The notes: generated by a model from the letters alone, not told the origin. Counted from the stretch's first letter, positions 34,585-44,542 are shown. The stretch: DNA of 64,000 bases from Devosia pacifica (GCF_014652635.1 NZ_BMZE01000002.1:291562-355561); one strand, 5' to 3'. Program-made: numbers and translations.

Positions 34585-35646
34585 TTGACCCCGCCCGACC
34601 GCAAACGCCGCGCAACCGTTCATGATGTGGCGCAGGCAGCCGGGGTCTCGCTCGCGACCGTCGACCGCGTGCTTAACGGACGCGCAGGCGTGCGCCCGCG
34701 CACTGCCGAGCGCGTCACCGAAGCGATCGAAAGCCTTGGCTTCCGGCGCGACCTCGGCGCTTCGCTTTTGGCGCGGGCACGGGCGTTTCATCTGGTGTTT
34801 CTGATCCCGGACGGTGACAACGCCTTCATGGACAGTCTCGCGGCGGCTGTCGCGCGGCAGGCCGCCATGGTGCGTACCGACCGCATGAGCCTGACGACGC
34901 AGCGCTTTCATGCTCTCGATGCCACGGCACTGGCCGAGGCACTCGATCGGCTGAGCACGCGCAATTGCGACGCCGTGGCGGTCGTGGCGACCGACGAACC
35001 GGTGGTGCAGGCCGCGATCGATGCTGCGGTTGCGCGCGGCCTCGTCGTCGTCACGCTGGTCTCGGATCTTCCACAGGCGCGTCGGCACCGCTTCATCGGC
35101 ATCGACAATCTGGCGGCAGGACGCACGGCGGCAAGCTTGTTGGGACGGTTTTGCCCCGGCGGAGGGACGGTTGGCGTTGTTGTCGGTTCTTTGCGGCTGC
35201 GGGATCATGCCGAAAGGCTCGAAGGGTTTCGCGCTGTCATCGCATCGGACTTTGACGGCCTCGAGCTGCTTGAGCCGCGCGAAGGGCACGATGATTCGAG
35301 CGAGACCGAAGGCGTGACGGCGCAGCTTTTTGCCGACAATCCGCAGTTGACGGGGCTGTACAATATCGGTGCCGGCAATACCGGGCTGATGGCTGCGCTC
35401 GAAAAGATCAACGGGCCGCTGCCGCGTACCATCGTTCACGAGCTGACGCCGCCGACGCGTGAGGGGGTGATGCGCGGGCTGGTGGATGTAGTGCTCGACC
35501 AGAATCCCACTGCCGAGATTCGCGCCGCAATTCTGGCCGCTCGCGCGCAACTTCTGGGGGCTGCGGGACCGGATCTCATCGACCCCATTGAAATTGGGCT
35601 CTTCCTGCGCGACAATCTGCGCCGAGGAGACTACCAGACAGACTAG
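34585..35646 (+). CDS. LacI-family transcriptional regulator of the xylose locus
   Basis: 353 residues. N-terminal LacI HTH (ATVHDVAQAAGVSLATVDRVLNGRAGVRPRTAERV) and hinge, then a periplasmic-binding-protein-like sensor domain (LVFLIPDGDNAFMDSL to the end). It starts at TTG 34585 with GGAGA about 7 bases ahead. Set between galM and xylB, it most likely senses a pentose. The palindrome TGAGGTACGTACCTCA at the xylB start has the central CG of LacI operators and is the obvious candidate site. A role as XylR is inferred from position. Confidence 0.88.
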   Translation: MTPPDRKRRATVHDVAQAAGVSLATVDRVLNGRAGVRPRTAERVTEAIESLGFRRDLGASLLARARAFHLVFLIPDGDNAFMDSLAAAVARQAAMVRTDRMSLTTQRFHALDATALAEALDRLSTRNCDAVAVVATDEPVVQAAIDAAVARGLVVVTLVSDLPQARRHRFIGIDNLAAGRTAASLLGRFCPGGGTVGVVVGSLRLRDHAERLEGFRAVIASDFDGLELLEPREGHDDSSETEGVTAQLFADNPQLTGLYNIGAGNTGLMAALEKINGPLPRTIVHELTPPTREGVMRGLVDVVLDQNPTAEIRAAILAARAQLLGAAGPDLIDPIEIGLFLRDNLRRGDYQTD

Positions 35647-35688
35647 AGCCCTACGGAGAGCATGCGTGCGCGACGTCATAACCGGATT

Positions 35689-35704
35689 TGAGGTACGTAC
35701 CTCA
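35689..35704. promoter_or_regulatory. Perfect 16-bp operator-like palindrome at the xylB start
   Basis: TGAGGTACGTACCTCA reads the same on both strands. Its last base is the first base of the xylB ATG (35704), and its GAGG is the only ribosome-site-like sequence for xylB. Protein binding here would act as a block near the promoter or within the transcribed region. A 15/16 copy lies at 16019-16034. Confidence 0.7.
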
Positions 35705-37173
35705 TGACGGCATCCTATCTCGGAATCGATATCGGAACATCAGGCGTCAAGGCGCTGCTGATCGATGAGGCCGGCCGCGTGATCGGCGATGCAACCGCAG
35801 CCAGCGCCGAGCCGGTGCGGCCACAACCCGGCTGGTCAGAACAGGATCCGGCGGATTGGTGGCGGGCAACGCTCGAGGCGATCGATGCCCTGGCGAAGCT
35901 GCATCCGCAGGCTGTTGCCGGTGTTCGCGGCATCGGGTTGTCAGGCCACATGCACGGCGCAACGCTGCTCGGCGGCGGCGACGAAGTGCTGCGCCCGTGC
36001 ATCTTGTGGAACGATGGTCGCTCGGCAGCCGAATGCGCCGAACTCGAAGCGGCGGTGCCGGACCTTCATCAGATTGCCGGTAATCTGGCCATGCCGGGTT
36101 TTACCGGCCCTAAGATCGCGTGGGTCAGAAAGCATGAGCCGGACATTTTCGAAAAGATCGAAAAGGTCCTGCTGCCGAAGGCCTATATTCGCCTGCTGCT
36201 GACCGGCGAGTATGCCGAGGACATGTCGGACGCCGCCGGCACGCTGTGGCTCGATGTGGCCAAGCGTGACTGGTCGGACACGTTGCTGAAGGCAACAGGC
36301 CTCGATCGCGCGAAGATGCCGCGGCTTGTCGAGGGCTCTGAGGTTTCCGGCTCGCTCAAGGGTGAACTGGCCGAGCGCTGGGGCATGTCAGGGTCGGTCG
36401 TCGTTGCAGGTGGCGCCGGCGACAATGCGGCCTCGGCCTGCGGCATCGGCGCGATCCGGCCGGGCGAGGGGTTCGTTTCACTCGGCACATCGGGCGTGCT
36501 GTTCGTCTCCAATGACCGGTTCCGGCCCAATACCGAGGGTGCGGTGCATGCATTCTGTCACGCCGTTCCGGGCACCTGGCACCAGATGGGCGTGATCCTG
36601 TCGGCAACCGACAGCCTCAACTGGCTGGGGCACATTACCGGGCAAAAGCCCGCCGATCTCGCTGGCGCGGCCGAAGCACAATATTCTGGTCCGGGCGAAG
36701 AGATCTTCCTGCCGTACCTTTCGGGTGAGCGTACCCCGCACAACAACGCGGCAGCGCGCGGCAGCTTTGTCGGGCTGAGCCACAACTCCAACCCCGCCCG
36801 GCTGGCCCAGGCGGTGATGGAAGGCGTCAGCTTTGCGGTGCGTGATTGCCAGCGCGTTCTCGCGGACGCCGGCACCAGCATCGGGCGGCTGCTCGCGGTC
36901 GGCGGTGGCTCGCGCTCCAATCTGTGGCTGCGCATGCTCGCCACCAATCTCGATACCGAAATTGCTCTCCCCGAGGATGGCGATTTCGGCGGTGCGCTTG
37001 GTGCGGCGCGGCTCGGCCTGTGTGCCGCAACCGGTGCCGACCCATCCGAGGTGATGACCATGCCAGCCATCAAGACAGTGATCGCGCCAGAGCGCGACCT
37101 GCAGCAAGCCTATTCCGACCACTATGCGCGCTATCGCGCGCTTTATACCGCAATTGAGGAGACTCGCCGGTGA
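35704..37173 (+). CDS. xylB: Xylulokinase
   Basis: 489-residue FGGY kinase converting D-xylulose to xylulose 5-phosphate for the pentose phosphate pathway. Seen: [17 protein letters not shown] phosphate loop, the substrate segment [12 protein letters not shown], the WNDGRS motif, [16 protein letters not shown], and the second ATP-site motif [16 protein letters not shown]. The stop codon overlaps the xylA start as GTGA, so the two are translationally coupled. The operator-like palindrome covers its start. Confidence 0.97.
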   Translation: MTASYLGIDIGTSGVKALLIDEAGRVIGDATAASAEPVRPQPGWSEQDPADWWRATLEAIDALAKLHPQAVAGVRGIGLSGHMHGATLLGGGDEVLRPCILWNDGRSAAECAELEAAVPDLHQIAGNLAMPGFTGPKIAWVRKHEPDIFEKIEKVLLPKAYIRLLLTGEYAEDMSDAAGTLWLDVAKRDWSDTLLKATGLDRAKMPRLVEGSEVSGSLKGELAERWGMSGSVVVAGGAGDNAASACGIGAIRPGEGFVSLGTSGVLFVSNDRFRPNTEGAVHAFCHAVPGTWHQMGVILSATDSLNWLGHITGQKPADLAGAAEAQYSGPGEEIFLPYLSGERTPHNNAAARGSFVGLSHNSNPARLAQAVMEGVSFAVRDCQRVLADAGTSIGRLLAVGGGSRSNLWLRMLATNLDTEIALPEDGDFGGALGAARLGLCAATGADPSEVMTMPAIKTVIAPERDLQQAYSDHYARYRALYTAIEETRR

Positions 37174-38477
37174 CCGACTTCTACAAAGGCCTCTCGCCCG
37201 TCAAGTTCGAGGGTGAACAGAGCACCAATGCCCTCGCCTATCGGCATTACAACAAGGACGAGATCGTCGCCGGAAAGCGGATGGAAGACCATATCCGTCC
37301 CGCCGTTGCCTATTGGCACAGCTTTGCCGCAGAGGGCGGCGACCCGTTCGGCGGGCGCACTTTCGACCGGCCGTGGTATGACAAGGGCATGGATGGGGCG
37401 CGGATGAAGGCCGATGTTGCCTTCGAGACCTTCGACATGCTGGACGTGCCGTTCTTTTGTTTCCATGACGTCGATATCGCCCCGGAAGGCGACAGCCTTG
37501 CCGAGAGCAACAAGAATGTCCGCGAGATCGGCGAGATCTTTGCCAAGAAGATGGAAACCAGCCGCACCCGGCTGCTCTGGGGCACGGCGAACCTGTTCTC
37601 GAATCGCCGCTATATGGGCGGGGCCGCGACCAATCCTGACCCCGACGTGTTCACCTATGCCGCCGCGCAGGTGAAGAACGTTCTCGAACTCACCCACGAG
37701 CTGGGTGGTGAGAACTACGTGCTGTGGGGCGGACGTGAAGGCTACGAGACGCTGCTCAACACCAAGATCGGCCAGGAATCGGACCAGATGGCGCGCTTCC
37801 TGACGCTCGTCATCGAACATGCAGACAAGATCGGCTTCAAGGGCCAGATCCTGATCGAGCCGAAACCGCAGGAGCCGACAAAGCATCAGTACGACTATGA
37901 CGTTGCGACTGTTTACGGCTTCCTGCAGCGCTACGGGCTCGAAAAGCGGGTGAAGTGCAACATCGAAGTCGGCCACGCCTTCCTTGCCGGTCACTCGTTC
38001 GAGCACGAGCTGGCGGTTGCCTCCTCGCTCGGCATGCTGGGCTCGGTCGACGCCAATCGCAACGATCTGCAGTCGGGCTGGGATACCGACCATTTCCCCA
38101 ACAATCCTGGCGAAATGGCACTGGCGTTCTACTACATCCTGAAGCAGGGCGGCCTCGGCAAGGGCGGCTTCAATTTCGACGCCAAGCTGCGCCGCCAGTC
38201 GCTCGACCCGGCCGATCTGCTCTATGGTCACGTCGGCGGGCTCGATGTTCTTGCACGCGGCCTCAAGGCTGCCGCCGCAATGATCGAGGATGGCGAGTTC
38301 GACCGTCTGCTTGATGAGCGCTATGCCGGCTGGCAGAGCGGTGAAGGCAAGGCCATTCTCAATGGCGAACGCAGCCTCGAGAACCTCGCCGAGCGCGTCG
38401 AACGCGAGAACCTGCAGCCGCAGCCGCGTTCGGGCCGGCAGGAATATCTCGAGAATCTGGTCAACCGTTTCGTTTGA
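37170..38477 (+). CDS. xylA: Xylose isomerase
   Basis: 435-residue metal-dependent isomerase converting D-xylose to D-xylulose. Seen: catalytic [68 protein letters not shown] metal ligands and [18 protein letters not shown]. It starts at GTG 37170 inside the end of xylB. A strong terminator 12 bases downstream separates it from the transporter genes. Confidence 0.98.
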   Translation: MTDFYKGLSPVKFEGEQSTNALAYRHYNKDEIVAGKRMEDHIRPAVAYWHSFAAEGGDPFGGRTFDRPWYDKGMDGARMKADVAFETFDMLDVPFFCFHDVDIAPEGDSLAESNKNVREIGEIFAKKMETSRTRLLWGTANLFSNRRYMGGAATNPDPDVFTYAAAQVKNVLELTHELGGENYVLWGGREGYETLLNTKIGQESDQMARFLTLVIEHADKIGFKGQILIEPKPQEPTKHQYDYDVATVYGFLQRYGLEKRVKCNIEVGHAFLAGHSFEHELAVASSLGMLGSVDANRNDLQSGWDTDHFPNNPGEMALAFYYILKQGGLGKGGFNFDAKLRRQSLDPADLLYGHVGGLDVLARGLKAAAAMIEDGEFDRLLDERYAGWQSGEGKAILNGERSLENLAERVERENLQPQPRSGRQEYLENLVNRFV

Positions 38478-38489
38478 CCACTCAGTCTT

Positions 38490-38523
38490 GGGGAGCCGGG
38501 CACCGGCTCCCCTCTACTTTTTT
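38490..38523 (+). terminator. Terminator of the xylBA operon
   Basis: Perfect 10-bp stem GGGGAGCCGG (38490-38499) and CCGGCTCCCC (38503-38512) with a 3-base loop, then TCTACTTTTTT. It ends the lacI-xylB-xylA transcripts 12 bases past xylA. Confidence 0.93.
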
Positions 38524-38635
38524 GTACGGTGTCTGGCAAAAATACAGTCTTTGCGAACCGTATTATTTCGCGCAATAGTGCGAACGCGGATTGGGAGGTC
38601 CGCGACACGCAGCCGAAATCTTGGGAGGGAACTCG

Positions 38636-39376
38636 GTGGCACTTTTAGAATTGAAATCTATATCGAAGCATTTTGGCGCTATTCAGGCCTTGAACAGCGT
38701 CAGCTTCAGCATCGCACCGGGTGAAGTCGTCGGTCTGATGGGTGACAATGGCGCCGGCAAGTCGACCCTCGTCAAGATCATTTCCGGCATCTACCACCCA
38801 AGCAGTGGCGAACTGCGCTACGAAGACAAGGCGATCTCGATTCCCAATCCGGGCGCCGCACGCGCGCTCGGCATAGAAACCGTGCACCAGGATCTGGCGC
38901 TCGCCAACAACCTCACCGCCACCGCCAACATTTTTCTCGGGCGCGAGCTCAAGCACAAGTTCGGGCCGCTGCGCCTGCTCCGGCACAACGCCATGCGCGC
39001 GCGCGCCAACGAATTGTTCAACGAACTCAAGTCCGAAACCCGCGCCGACGATCTCGTCAAGGATATGTCTGGCGGGCAGCGCCAGGCAGTCGCGATCGCC
39101 CGCACCCGCCTTGCCGATGCCAAGCTGATCCTGATGGACGAGCCAACCGCCGCAATCTCGGTGCGTCAGGTCGCCGAGGTGCTCGGGTTGATCCATCGCC
39201 TGCGCGATGCCGGCATCGCCGTTATGCTGATCTCGCACCGCATGCCGGACGTGTTCACGGCCTGCGACCGGGTGGTCGTCATGCGCCGCGGCTCGAAAGT
39301 CGCGGACAAGCCAATCGCCGACTCCTCGCCCGAGGAAGTCACTGCCCTCATCACTGGCGCCAAGGAGGCTGCGTGA
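38636..39376 (+). CDS. Sugar ABC transporter ATP-binding protein, single-domain (FrcA-like)
   Basis: 246-residue ATPase of a carbohydrate uptake transporter-2 system. Seen: Walker A GDNGAGKS, signature MSGGQRQAVAIARTRL, Walker B LILMDEPTAAIS. XylG- or RbsA-type ATPases have two fused ABC domains of about 500 residues; this one has a single domain, as in FrcA of fructose/xylose transporters. It starts at GTG 38636 with GGGAGG ahead. The stop overlaps the permease ATG (TGATG). The 158 bases upstream hold the terminator and then the likely promoter of the transporter. Confidence 0.9.
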   Translation: MALLELKSISKHFGAIQALNSVSFSIAPGEVVGLMGDNGAGKSTLVKIISGIYHPSSGELRYEDKAISIPNPGAARALGIETVHQDLALANNLTATANIFLGRELKHKFGPLRLLRHNAMRARANELFNELKSETRADDLVKDMSGGQRQAVAIARTRLADAKLILMDEPTAAISVRQVAEVLGLIHRLRDAGIAVMLISHRMPDVFTACDRVVVMRRGSKVADKPIADSSPEEVTALITGAKEAA

Positions 39377-40413
39377 TGGCATCGGGCAATGATTTCGCTA
39401 CCGGGTTCACCAATGTCGGACGAACCCGCTTCTGGCAGCGCGGATTTCTCGCCACGCAATCCGCCTATGTGCTTGCCGCGCTGATCGTTCTGATCTTCAT
39501 CATGAGCCTTTTGTCGGAGAATTTCCTCACAGCGGGCAACATCTCGAACATTACCCGCAACTTCTCGTTCATCGCGGTTGCCACCCTTGGCATGACGCTG
39601 GTGATCATCACCGGCGGCATCGATCTGTCGGTCGGCTCGACCATGGCGCTGAGTGCGACGATTACAGCGCTGGTGATGGGCGGACTGGTCGCGGCAGGGT
39701 TCACGCCGTTTCCCGGCGCGACGATGATCCTTGCGATACTTGCCGGGCTCGGCACAGGCTTTGCCGTCGGGCTGTTCAACGGGTTCGCCATCGCCAAGCT
39801 CAAGCTCGCCCCGTTCGTCACGACCCTCGGCACGCTCTCGATCGTGCGCGGCCTCACCTATGTCGCAACCTATGGGCGTGGCGCCTATCCGTCGGGACCA
39901 GACAAGGATTTCTTCATCGCGGTAACGGCCGGACGCTTGTTCGACCTCGTGCCAGTCTCGTTTCTCTACCTGCTGGTGGCGGCTGTCGCGATGTATGTGG
40001 CGTTGCATCACACCGCCTGGGGCCGGCATGTCTTCGCCATTGGCGGCAATGAGGCCGCGGGCCGGCTCACCGGCGTCAATGTCGATCGCGTCAAGATCCA
40101 GGTCTATGTGCTCTCGGGGCTTGCGGCCGCCTTTAACGGCATCATCATTTCCGGCTGGCTCGGCTCGGCGCCCGCTAATCTGGCACAGGCGTACGAACTC
40201 ACGATCATCGCCGCCGCCGTCATTGGCGGCGCCAATCTCGCAGGCGGCGTCGGCGGAGCGGCGGGCGCGATCATCGGGTGCGTGCTGATCGAGGTCATCC
40301 GCAACGGGCTGGTCCTGGCCCGTGTCGATCCATACTGGCAGCAGACGCTTGTCGGCTGCATCATCGTTGCTGCGGTCCTTGTCGACCGCGTCAGATCGGC
40401 GCGATCCGGTTGA
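39376..40413 (+). CDS. Sugar ABC transporter permease (CUT2/BPD family)
   Basis: 345-residue inner-membrane permease of the ribose/xylose class. About ten hydrophobic helices; seen: LGMTLVIITGGIDLSVGS, a hallmark of this family, and IGGNEAAGRLTGVNVDRVKIQVYVLSGL near the cytoplasmic coupling loop. It begins at ATG 39376 overlapping the ATPase stop. Substrate is probably D-xylose or a related pentose from the flanking xylBA and xylosidase genes. Confidence 0.93.
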   Translation: MASGNDFATGFTNVGRTRFWQRGFLATQSAYVLAALIVLIFIMSLLSENFLTAGNISNITRNFSFIAVATLGMTLVIITGGIDLSVGSTMALSATITALVMGGLVAAGFTPFPGATMILAILAGLGTGFAVGLFNGFAIAKLKLAPFVTTLGTLSIVRGLTYVATYGRGAYPSGPDKDFFIAVTAGRLFDLVPVSFLYLLVAAVAMYVALHHTAWGRHVFAIGGNEAAGRLTGVNVDRVKIQVYVLSGLAAAFNGIIISGWLGSAPANLAQAYELTIIAAAVIGGANLAGGVGGAAGAIIGCVLIEVIRNGLVLARVDPYWQQTLVGCIIVAAVLVDRVRSARSG

Positions 40414-40500
40414 GGGAGTAATCGGATCACGCTGTATGGAGCGCGTGGAATGGTCCGCCGCTCCGCAACCGGGCTCAGCCCGGATATTGGGAGGACTACA

Positions 40501-41448
40501 ATGACTTTTGGAAAACTTCTCAGCCTTGCCGGCATGGCCGCCGTCATGATGACGGGAACGGCGATCGCGCAGGATGACAATCTGCAGTTTGCCGTGGTGC
40601 CGAAGGCGATGAACAACCCGTTCTTCGACCTCGCCCGCGACGGCTGCATGGCCAAGGCGGAAGAACTGGGCAATGTCGAGTGCATCTATATCGGGCCGGT
40701 CGAGCACGAAACGGCAACGCAGGCCCAGATCATCACCGACCTGATCACCCAGGGCGTCGATGGTCTCGCGATCTCGGTGTCCGACACTGCTGCCGCAACG
40801 ACCCTGATCGATCGTGCGGTTGAAGCCGGCATTGCCGTCATCACCTTCGACAGCGATGCACCGGACAGCCAGCGTACCGCCTATGTCGGCACCAATAACC
40901 GCGAGTTCGGTACAGCACTCGGGGAAATGCTGCTTGAAGTCGGCCCTGACGGGGGCTCATACGGCATGATCTCGGGCGGCGCTGCCGCACCGAACCTTGC
41001 CGAGCGCGTCGATGGCGTGCGCAGCGCACTCGAGGGTTCCAACTGGACTGAGGTGCCCGGTTCGCCGACCTTCTCGAACGACGACAGCGCCCTTGCCATC
41101 CAGCAGGCTGGCGATCTGCGCACCGCCAATCCGGACATGAACGCGCTGGTGCCGGTCGGTGGCTGGCCGATGTTCGCGCCGGATGGCTGGCGCAACTTTG
41201 TCGACGGCTTCAAGGACCAGGTGGATTCCGGTGAATTCGCGCTTGTCGTCGCCGACACGCTTCCGGTTCAGCTGGAACTTCTCGAGGAAGGCTATGCCCA
41301 CGCCCTGGTTGGCCAGCGCCCCTATGAAATGGGTGAAGTCGCCATCGAGACGCTGATGTCGATCGTCAACGGCGAAGAAGTCGACGAGATCATCTATACC
41401 GGCGTTGATCGCGTCACCGCCGACAATGTCGAAGAGTTCATGAACTGA
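40501..41448 (+). CDS. Sugar ABC transporter substrate-binding protein
   Basis: 315-residue periplasmic binding protein of the ribose/galactose type. Seen: signal peptide (LLSLAGMAAVMMTGTAIA, cleavage before QDDN) and the core pattern FAVVPKAMNNPFFDLARDGCMAKAEELG, ITFDSDAPDSQRTAYVGTNNREFG, LVGQRPYEMGEVAIETL. GGGAGGAC lies before ATG 40501. A hairpin after the gene may stabilise its 3' end so that this component is made in excess. Confidence 0.93.
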   Translation: MTFGKLLSLAGMAAVMMTGTAIAQDDNLQFAVVPKAMNNPFFDLARDGCMAKAEELGNVECIYIGPVEHETATQAQIITDLITQGVDGLAISVSDTAAATTLIDRAVEAGIAVITFDSDAPDSQRTAYVGTNNREFGTALGEMLLEVGPDGGSYGMISGGAAAPNLAERVDGVRSALEGSNWTEVPGSPTFSNDDSALAIQQAGDLRTANPDMNALVPVGGWPMFAPDGWRNFVDGFKDQVDSGEFALVVADTLPVQLELLEEGYAHALVGQRPYEMGEVAIETLMSIVNGEEVDEIIYTGVDRVTADNVEEFMN

Positions 41449-41466
41449 TCATACCGATCACCAACC

Positions 41467-41498
41467 GGGTGTCGCCGCCAAGGCGGCGGCACCCATTT
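41467..41498 (+). terminator. Hairpin between binding protein and xylosidase genes
   Basis: Arms GGGTGTCGCCGCC (41467-41479) and GGCGGCGGCACCC (41482-41494) pair over 13 positions with one T-G pair, followed by ATTTTACT. The T run is weak, so it may be a partial terminator or an mRNA-stabilising hairpin before the GH43 gene. Confidence 0.65.
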
Positions 41499-41515
41499 TA
41501 CTGCAAGCGAGTATC

Positions 41516-43147
41516 ATGGCACGCCTGACCAATCCCATCCTGCCCGGCTTCAACCCGGATCCGTCGATCTGCCGCGTCGGCGACGATTACTATATCGCCA
41601 CCTCCACCTTCGAGTGGTTCCCCGGCGTTCAGATCCACCATTCCAAGGATCTCGCCAACTGGGACCTGGTGTGCCGACCGCTCGATCGGGCCAGCCAGCT
41701 CGATATGCGCGGCGATCCGGATTCGTGCGGCGTGTGGGCGCCGTGCCTGACCTATGCCGACAACCAGTTCTGGCTGATCTATACCGACGTCAAGCGCAAG
41801 GACGGCTCATTCAAGGACGCGCACAACTACCTGGTCACCGCCCCCTCGATCGACGGGCCGTGGTCCGATCCGATCTACATGAATTCGTCAGGGTTCGATC
41901 CATCGCTGTTCCACGACGAGGACGGCCGCAAATGGTTCGTCAACATGATGTGGGACCACCGGGCGCGCCCGCTGCTGTTTGCCGGCATCGCGCTGCAGGA
42001 ATACGACCACGAGCAGAAAAAGCTCGTCGGTCCGATCAAGAACATCTTTACCGGCACGGATCTCAAGCTCGTCGAAGGCCCGCATCTTTACCGCCGCAAT
42101 GGCAAGGATGGCACGCCCTGGTACTATCTGATGACCGCGGAGGGCGGTACCGGATACGAGCACGCCATCACCTTCGCGCGGTCGCGCTCGATCGACGGGC
42201 CGTACGAACTGCACCCTGAAAAATACATCGTCACCTCGAAGGACACGCCGCTCAATCCGCTGCAGCGCGCCGGGCACGGCGATTGGGTCGAAACCCCGGA
42301 TGGCCGGCACTATATCGTCCATTTGACAGGCCGCCCGACGACGCAGAAGCGGCGCTGCGTGCTGGGCCGCGAAACCGCGATCCAGGAAGCCGAGTGGCGT
42401 GATGACGACTGGCTGTGGCTCAAGCACGGCACCAATGTGCCGGCGCTGCATGTCGACGTCCCGGGCGAGCGCGACGACACCGACTACTGGTCGGAGCAGC
42501 GCTACGATTTCACCACTGGCGACCTGCACAAGGATTTCCAGTGGCTGCGCACGCCCGAGCCGGAGCGGATCTTCAATCTCGATAATGGCGCCCTGACTCT
42601 GATCGGGCGGGAATCGATTGGCTCATGGTTCGAGCAGGCGCTGGTGGCACGCCGGCAGACGCATTTTTCCTACGATGCGGAAACCGTCATCGACTTCCAG
42701 CCTGTCGACGAGCGCCAGTTCGCCGGGCTCACCGCCTATTACTCGCGCTACAATTTCTTCTACCTGACACTGACGGCGCATTCGGACGGTAACCGCGAAT
42801 TGCTGATCATGAGTTCGGAAAAGAGCTTTCCCGACGGCAAGCTCGACTATCCGGGCGGGCCGGTATCGATCCCCAACCAAGGCAAGGTACGCCTCGCGCT
42901 CACCATTCGCGGGCCAGAACTGCAGTTCTATTTTGCGCTCGAGAACGAGCAGCTGCAGCCGATCGGCCCGGTGCTCGATGCCTCGATCGTCTCCGACGAA
43001 TGCGGCGGCCACGCTGAGCACGGCAGCTTTACCGGCGCTTTTGTCGGCGTTGCCGCGAGCGATCTCAACGGTACCGCACGACAAGCGCGATTCGATTACC
43101 TCACCTATCGTCCGGTCCACGATAAGACGGATCGTTACGAGGTTTAG
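41516..43147 (+). CDS. GH43 beta-xylosidase
   Basis: 543-residue glycoside hydrolase that releases xylose (and perhaps arabinose) from xylo-oligosaccharides. Seen: five-bladed propeller with general base Asp15 (NPDPS), the pKa-tuning Asp128 (GFDPS) and acid Glu187 (LVEGPH), then a C-terminal beta-sandwich (about 325-540). The spacing matches the Selenomonas-type enzymes (D14/D127/E186). No signal peptide, so substrate must enter the cell first. Placed directly after the sugar ABC genes, it completes the pentose locus. Confidence 0.95.
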   Translation: MARLTNPILPGFNPDPSICRVGDDYYIATSTFEWFPGVQIHHSKDLANWDLVCRPLDRASQLDMRGDPDSCGVWAPCLTYADNQFWLIYTDVKRKDGSFKDAHNYLVTAPSIDGPWSDPIYMNSSGFDPSLFHDEDGRKWFVNMMWDHRARPLLFAGIALQEYDHEQKKLVGPIKNIFTGTDLKLVEGPHLYRRNGKDGTPWYYLMTAEGGTGYEHAITFARSRSIDGPYELHPEKYIVTSKDTPLNPLQRAGHGDWVETPDGRHYIVHLTGRPTTQKRRCVLGRETAIQEAEWRDDDWLWLKHGTNVPALHVDVPGERDDTDYWSEQRYDFTTGDLHKDFQWLRTPEPERIFNLDNGALTLIGRESIGSWFEQALVARRQTHFSYDAETVIDFQPVDERQFAGLTAYYSRYNFFYLTLTAHSDGNRELLIMSSEKSFPDGKLDYPGGPVSIPNQGKVRLALTIRGPELQFYFALENEQLQPIGPVLDASIVSDECGGHAEHGSFTGAFVGVAASDLNGTARQARFDYLTYRPVHDKTDRYEV

Positions 43148-43187
43148 GCAAGCTGGTTCGGCCTGAAGCCGAGCCGTAAAAATTCAT

Positions 43188-43230
43188 GCCCCGTTCCGCG
43201 CTTGCCGCGCGGGCGGGGCTTTGCTCTTTT
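43188..43230 (+). terminator. Terminator after the xylosidase gene
   Basis: Imperfect stem: GCCCCG...CCGCGC (43188-43201) pairs with GCGCGG...GGGGC (43207-43219), followed by TTTGCTCTTTT. It closes the transporter-xylosidase transcript ahead of metY. Confidence 0.75.
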
Positions 43231-43262
43231 GCCGCACACTTGGGCTCAAGCGGAGGAACACC

Positions 43263-44534
43263 ATGAAGCTCGAATCGATCGCCTTGCACCACGGCTACAG
43301 CTCGGAGGCCACCACAAAGGCCGCCGCCGTGCCAATCTACCAGACGACGTCCTATACGTTCGATGACACCCAACACGGTGCCGACCTGTTCGACCTGAAG
43401 GTCGAGGGCAATATCTATACGCGCATCATGAACCCGACGACGGCGGTGCTCGAGCAGCGCGTCGCCGAAATGGAAGGCGGCATTGCCGGTCTCGGCCTCG
43501 CCTCCGGCATGGCAGCGATCACTTATGCGATCGAGACAATCGCCGGCGTCGGCGACAACATCGTGTCGATCTCGCAGCTTTATGGCGGCACCTATAATCT
43601 GTTCGTTCACAGCTTCCCGCGCCGCGGCATCGAAGCCCGACTCGTCGGACACGACGACTTCGAGGGCTTCGAGCGGCTGATTGACGACAAGACCAAGGCC
43701 GTGTTTCTCGAGTCGATCGGCAACCCGGCCGGCAATGTCGTCGATATCGAACGCATCGCCGAGATTGCGCATCGTCACGGTGTGCCGGTGATCGTCGACA
43801 ATACCGTCGCCACGCCCTATCTCTGCCGCCCGATCGATTTCGGGGCTGATATCGTCGTGCACTCGCTCACCAAATATATTGGCGGGCACGGCACGTCGGT
43901 CGGCGGCATCATCGTTGATTCGGGCAAGTTCGACTGGGCTGCGAACAAGGAGCGCTTCCCGATCCTTAACGAGCCCGATCCGTCCTATCACGGGGTCGTC
44001 TATACCGAGGCGCTCGGGCCCGCAGCGTTTATCGGGCGAGCCCGCGTCGCCCCGCTGCGCAATACCGGCGCGGCCCTGTCGCCGATGAACGCGTTCCTGA
44101 TCCTGCAGGGCCTCGAGACGCTGGGCCTGCGTATGGAACGGCATTGCGAGAACGCTACCAAGGTCGCGCAGTATCTCGAAAACCACCCGAAGGTTGAATG
44201 GGTCAACTACGCCGCTCTTGGGTCCAGCCCTTACAGCGATGTGGCAAAGCGCATCACGGGGGGCAAGGCGTCGGGCATTCTCAGCTTCGGCATTACCGGC
44301 GGCCGTGAGGCCGGCGGGCGGTTCATTGATGCGCTGCAGATGATCCTTCGGCTCGTCAATATCGGCGACGCCAAGTCGCTGGCCTGCCATCCGGCGACCA
44401 CGACGCACCGCCAGCTCGGGGCAGAAGAACTGAAATCCGCGGGCGTTTCCGAAGACCTGGTGCGCATTTCGGTGGGCATCGAGCATGTCGAGGATATCAT
44501 CGCCGATATCGAGCAGGCGCTCGACAAGGTCTGA
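43263..44534 (+). CDS. metY: O-acetylhomoserine aminocarboxypropyltransferase (sulfhydrylase)
   Basis: 423-residue PLP enzyme of the Cys/Met metabolism family that makes homocysteine from O-acetylhomoserine and sulfide. Seen: YTRIMNPTTAVLEQRVAEMEGG, GLASGMAAI, SQLYGGTYNLF, VIVDNTVATPYLCRP and PLP-lysine Lys204 in HSLTKYIGGHG. Length fits MetY rather than MetB or MetC (about 390). GGAGGAA precedes ATG 43263. With ahcY elsewhere in the window it belongs to homocysteine supply, but the palindrome found before ahcY is not present here. Confidence 0.93.
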   Translation: MKLESIALHHGYSSEATTKAAAVPIYQTTSYTFDDTQHGADLFDLKVEGNIYTRIMNPTTAVLEQRVAEMEGGIAGLGLASGMAAITYAIETIAGVGDNIVSISQLYGGTYNLFVHSFPRRGIEARLVGHDDFEGFERLIDDKTKAVFLESIGNPAGNVVDIERIAEIAHRHGVPVIVDNTVATPYLCRPIDFGADIVVHSLTKYIGGHGTSVGGIIVDSGKFDWAANKERFPILNEPDPSYHGVVYTEALGPAAFIGRARVAPLRNTGAALSPMNAFLILQGLETLGLRMERHCENATKVAQYLENHPKVEWVNYAALGSSPYSDVAKRITGGKASGILSFGITGGREAGGRFIDALQMILRLVNIGDAKSLACHPATTTHRQLGAEELKSAGVSEDLVRISVGIEHVEDIIADIEQALDKV

Positions 44535-44542
44535 GCCTATTG

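Noticed and set aside
40469..40483. CCGGGCTCAGCCCGG hairpin before the sugar-binding protein as a terminator
   Set aside because: Short stem with no T run, inside an operon; at most an mRNA processing hairpin.
39166..40707. 513-codon frame opposite the sugar permease
   Set aside because: Hydrophilic shadow of a hydrophobic gene; crosses the boundaries of three coupled genes.
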